From Cygnus atratus (lineage: Eukaryota; Chordata; Aves; Anseriformes; Anatidae): a DNA stretch of 64,000 nucleotides. Shown here one piece after another: positions 59,862 through 64,000 of the stretch. Location: NCBI RefSeq assembly GCF_013377495.2, contig NC_066362.1, forward strand, positions 105,148,129-105,212,128. The letters are read 5' to 3'. Position numbers and translations under genes: made by a program. The notes under the pieces are model-generated. The model did not search any database. It had not been told where the DNA came from and saw only the letters and a program-made list of their open reading frames with translations. Every line of letters starts with the position of its first letter. The first letter of the stretch is position 1.

Positions 59862-59887
59862 TTTTTTTTTTTTTTTTTTTTTTTTTT
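59862..59887. repeat. T26 homopolymer
   Basis: Twenty-six T in a row. Shorter T runs occur at 59251-59266 and 59525-59539. Upstream intergenic. Confidence 0.95.
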
Positions 59888-62800
59888 AGGCAAACACATA
59901 TTTAAAAATAATCTCTTCTCTTAGAACTGTGGAAGCAATAATTATCTCTATTTCTAACCTATATAATAAACACTACAAAAACTAAGATAGCTTGTCCATA
60001 AGCCTTTCTCCAAAGGCTTTTCCCAATTTGGGAAATCTGTGCAAAATCCAATTTGATTTTATAACACATTTGTACTCCTGTGTAGCTGTGTTATGGATGT
60101 GACAGCGCTTTTAGCTGACTGAGATTCTAGAAGGCACACCATAAAAAATAAACCCTGAAGTATTTCTATTATTATGTTATGTTACCACCTCGCAGGCATT
60201 ACTGCTGGTTGACCACATTAGCCAGAGCAAAGGGAAACAAGATACACAGGTCAGAGAGAGAATACTTTATTTAAAAGATAAGATAGAAAGAAGGAAAAGA
60301 AGAAGTCTGAAATCCCTGCAGATCTCTCCTCTAAACAGTGACCAAAATGAGGAGCAAACTGAGACCAAAGCAGCTGAAGAAGAGCTCCAATAAATATTTA
60401 CCTAGTGCTCAATATGTCAAATGTAAGGATAAGACTGCTCTCTCTAAATGCAGGTATTACAAAGCAAGTTGACAGTGAGACTTTTTTATGTTAAAAATAC
60501 CCTGGCATGGCCTTTGAAAAACAGTCAGCTTTAGTCTTGGTCTTCTTTTTGAAATCTACAGTAAATCTTTCAGCAGAAGCTGAGCTTGACTGGTAGAAGA
60601 ATTGCATCAGTGCAGATTGCTTTGAAAAATCCCACTTTGCACCTAACTGTAGGGCAACAATTACATGTTGGCTCAATGTTTTTCAAATTGTTTTGGATGA
60701 AAGGTATGATAAGAAAATGATTGTGCGGAATCTTTCAAGATCCCCAAACAAGATAGCACAGATCAAAAGTTTGATCACTAAATGATTAGATCACTCTTAT
60801 TTTTTGTCCTCTACCCACAAAATGACTACCGAGCAAAGATAATTTATAGTCTTTTAAACACATGTTAAAATGCATCCAGGTTAGGCCTTTGTGGTAATGC
60901 ATTTAGCTTCTTGCACCAAATTAACTTTTCACATTGGACGTTTGATGAGACGATGGAGAAATAGAATGTACAGTGGGTTTCTTATTTTTTTTTTTTGTGA
61001 TAATTATTTTAATAGGAGCTGACAGATAACACAGAAGGATGAGGAAAATGCTCATGGATTTCAAAAATGGAATCAACTAGGCATGTAATTACTTTCTCAA
61101 AAGTTCATATAATTGGACTGAACTATTTGAGCAGGAGTTCAAATTTTCGTCACTGTGTTGATATTGTTCATCATTACCCATTGTAAGTGCTACAAAAATG
61201 AAAATATCTATCTATTTTTGAAACAACATAAACACTCTCAACACGCTGAATAGGAAAAAAAGGTTTATAACTTGTGTTATTAAAACAATTGTGACTTCTT
61301 ATTTTAATTCTACCCAAAATGGGGAAAAACACACAGCATCAAATATAACAGCACATGATATACTAACAATGATATTTAAAATTGTATAGCTTTTATCGTT
61401 GACAGGCTTTCAGCTTCACTTTGTCTTCTTTAAAAGTAAGAATTACCACTGAAAAAAAATGATAAAAACTTGTCAACCGAGGCACAGAACTACTCTGCAT
61501 GGAAGGATTTACATACGAATGTAAATCAGCTCTGACAGACTTGATACTCTTTGGGGGAAAATACATAAAAAAAAATCAAAGAGCAAAACAGTTGCTTTTT
61601 AGGTCATTTTGAAACACGGTAAAAGTAAAAACATTGGTAAGATTTAAAAAAAAAAAAAAGGAAAAGAAAAAGAAACTGACCAAATGGCAACGCAGCCAAA
61701 AATAGGTCTTTTAAAATTCCCTGTATTTCAGATCTCATACAATTTTCTCACATAAAATGAGAAACAGGCAATGAGAATAGGATGCTTCAGCTTCAGCATA
61801 ATTCCACAAGGCAGAATTCTGAAGTTTGCAAATAAACCAGCATTCTAGTTTGTATTTGTCTATCTTACATTGCAAAAAGTACAAGTATAAAAGTTTCTGC
61901 ATTTCCAGCTAGCAGGTATTTCATTTATTTCAATAATAGTGTCAAAATGCTATAGTTAGTACACTGACAATGAAAACCCCTGATTTTTCCCAGCTTTGTA
62001 GAAGCAGCCAATAGCCAGCTCTCTTAATAGTCAGCTTATTAGTCTTGCAATTTGATTAGAGATCTCTGTTCTTTTCCATTGACATATATAAGTGATAAAT
62101 GATTACAGAAGGCAAACCAAACTGGCAATTCTGTTGATAAAAAAGAATGCCATTCCATCTTTCATACTTCTGTCAATTCTTTAAACTATGAATGGAAAAT
62201 GGAATTATTTTCAGTCAAAAAATAACCAGCTTTAAGTTGAAATACATACTTTCTAAGGCATTATTTTCAGGGTACAATTATAATTTAAAGTTTTTCTATT
62301 ACTAATTAAAAAAAAAAAATCCATGTATATTTAGTCATTAGAATTATTCTCTGGGGAACAAAAAGACTCCAGGACAGTCTACTAGAAGCAAGCCTCCAAG
62401 ACTGCTCTGGAGGAACAAGTATCCTAATTTTCAGAGGTTTAAGGTGGCAGGGCAGTTTAGATGTAACATCCAGAATCTGTTTATTTAGAAAAGTCCTACA
62501 TCTTTTGTAACAAAAATATTAAGCCTGAGTTTCTATTTTTTTTCCAGAAGCAAAAGGAATAACCCTGATAGATGATGACTCCTCCTAAAAGAACAGGTAT
62601 GAAAAATATATCAGGTTAATGTACTTTTTCCCTTATTTCTTAAATAAATTGTTTGCCTACACTGTAGGAAACATCTGAGTTTCTTCAGCAGGCTTACAAT
62701 TTCATTTCGATGCATTAATGTCTTGCTTATACCAGTAAGATCAATATTTGGTCTTACATCTTTCTGAATATCTTTGAGATCAAGTTTATCCAAGAGGAAA

Positions 62801-64000
62801 AGGAGACCATAAATTAGAAAGTCAAATTATCACCTACATTTTTGCAGTGTTTTCAAAATAGAGAGTATATGGAGGCTGAAAACAGCATAATCTCCCAGAA
62901 CAATGATTTTCATTACAGTCACATGTGATCACATGAATAGTAAAATATAAAGAAAAAGGGCAATTTTTCAGGGTGAACCAGTCTAGCAAAATGCCTATTA
63001 AATAATAATATGACTACCCAAGAATAATATTTGTACAACCTGTAAAAAATTATGAAATAAAAGGATAATGGCTTTATAAATACCATTTATATTTCACATA
63101 AAACTACAATTTAAGTTGCTTTGGCAATTATGTGAGACAAAATAATTAGAAATATCTTCATTTCAAAATTATTTCTGAACTATTTTCTAAGACAGCATGA
63201 AAAAAATGACAGTTATGAAACAGTGAAGGTGGGAAAATTAGTAGCACTCAAACTGCCCCAGGGAAAGTCAACAGAATACACCTGCTTGTTCAAAAGTTAC
63301 CGAGAGGAAGACAGACCATTTGCTAAATAAAACTAATAAAGCTAATTTTTCATCTGATTTCAAATAAATAATATCCTCTGAAAGGTTCAGTTTTGCAGTA
63401 AAAAATAAAATTACAGATAATTAGAAGATATTCTGCCAAAGCAAAATTCAGACTTACCATCATCAAAATTATAGGAGCATTTAGAAGGACATGCCAGAAA
63501 CGTGTAAGAAAAAGAAAATCCATGTGAAAACCCTGTAAACTAAGATAAAAAACACAAGCAAGCAAAAACCACAAATATTAGAAAAGTTAAACAACAACAA
63601 ATTAAAAAAAAATAAGAAAAAAAAAACATCAAGATGCATAGACATAGGTCTGCCATAATGTGCAAAGAAAGTTTTCTCTCAAGTACCAGTAATTCAGGTA
63701 TTAAATGTTAACATTTTTATTTCTTAAAGGAACATACTGGTTTCTCTTTTCTACAGTAACGTGAAATTTTGCCTGTAACAGTGATGAAATAATCTTGGTA
63801 AATATGATTGTTAAAAGAAACATTCTGTTGAAAGAAATTGTGAGTGAAAAGTCATGTTATGGTAGATAAATTCAAGGACATAAACTTATTTTTGTTTGAA
63901 AGAGGAATAAATTTTTGTTTTAAAGGGGAATATAAGCAATTAGGTTCAATATTTTTTTTAACATCTATATTTCTGGATGAACAAAATGTATGCCATTTGA

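Larger units (their letters stand above)
55870..64000. other. Intergenic DNA upstream of TMPRSS15
   Basis: About 8 kb of AT-rich sequence with homopolymer T runs, (AAAT)6 and the AACCCAACA repeat. All frames are short and none resembles a known protein. No CR1 tail is evident here. Distal enhancers cannot be excluded by eye. Confidence 0.7.

Noticed and set aside
55900..64000. Possible second gene upstream of TMPRSS15
   Set aside because: No frame, splice pattern or RNA gene could be supported on either strand.

Overview
The window is vertebrate, most likely avian, nuclear DNA. It is AT-rich and non-coding over most of its length, carries short exons with consensus splice sites, and contains several truncated CR1-type retrotransposon tails, some ending in the bird/reptile ATTCTATG-type terminal repeat. 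No bacterial, viral or organellar gene organisation is visible.

One protein-coding gene is supported: TMPRSS15 (PRSS7, enteropeptidase/enterokinase) on the minus strand. I could place 24 consecutive coding exons, from the start codon at 55557 down to 659. They join in phase without a stop into 2865 nt (955 codons). Domain order is cytoplasmic tail, transmembrane signal anchor, SEA, LDLRA-1, CUB-1, MAM, CUB-2, LDLRA-2, SRCR, and a trypsin-like protease domain with the R|IVGG activation site, catalytic His and Asp, and the S1-pocket Asp. The last exon, with the GDSGGP catalytic serine and the stop codon, should lie beyond base 1 and is not here. The product is the duodenal brush-border protease that starts the digestive cascade by cleaving trypsinogen.

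Region by region: 1-658 is part of the last intron. 659-4383 holds the protease-domain exons (24-21). 4833-13816 holds SRCR (20-18). 16437-21031 holds LDLRA-2 and CUB-2 (17-14). 26275-30509 holds MAM (13-10). 31762-36087 holds CUB-1 (9-7). 42195-42314 is LDLRA-1 (6). 47425-53315 is SEA (5-2). 55413-55557 is the anchor exon (1). A candidate promoter lies at about 55640-55870: a TATA box, a CDX-like and an HNF1-like site, a tandem GATA pair and an AAAGTGAA palindrome. 55900-64000 is upstream intergenic DNA with no recognisable gene.

Points most worth checking are a predicted GC-AG intron, loss of the Gly-Ser autoproteolysis motif in the SEA domain, a weakened basic exosite (K-L-T-K) next to the catalytic Asp, and decayed coding-like islands in introns, one resembling a Myb/SANT-like domain. 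I found no convincing new multi-gene system.
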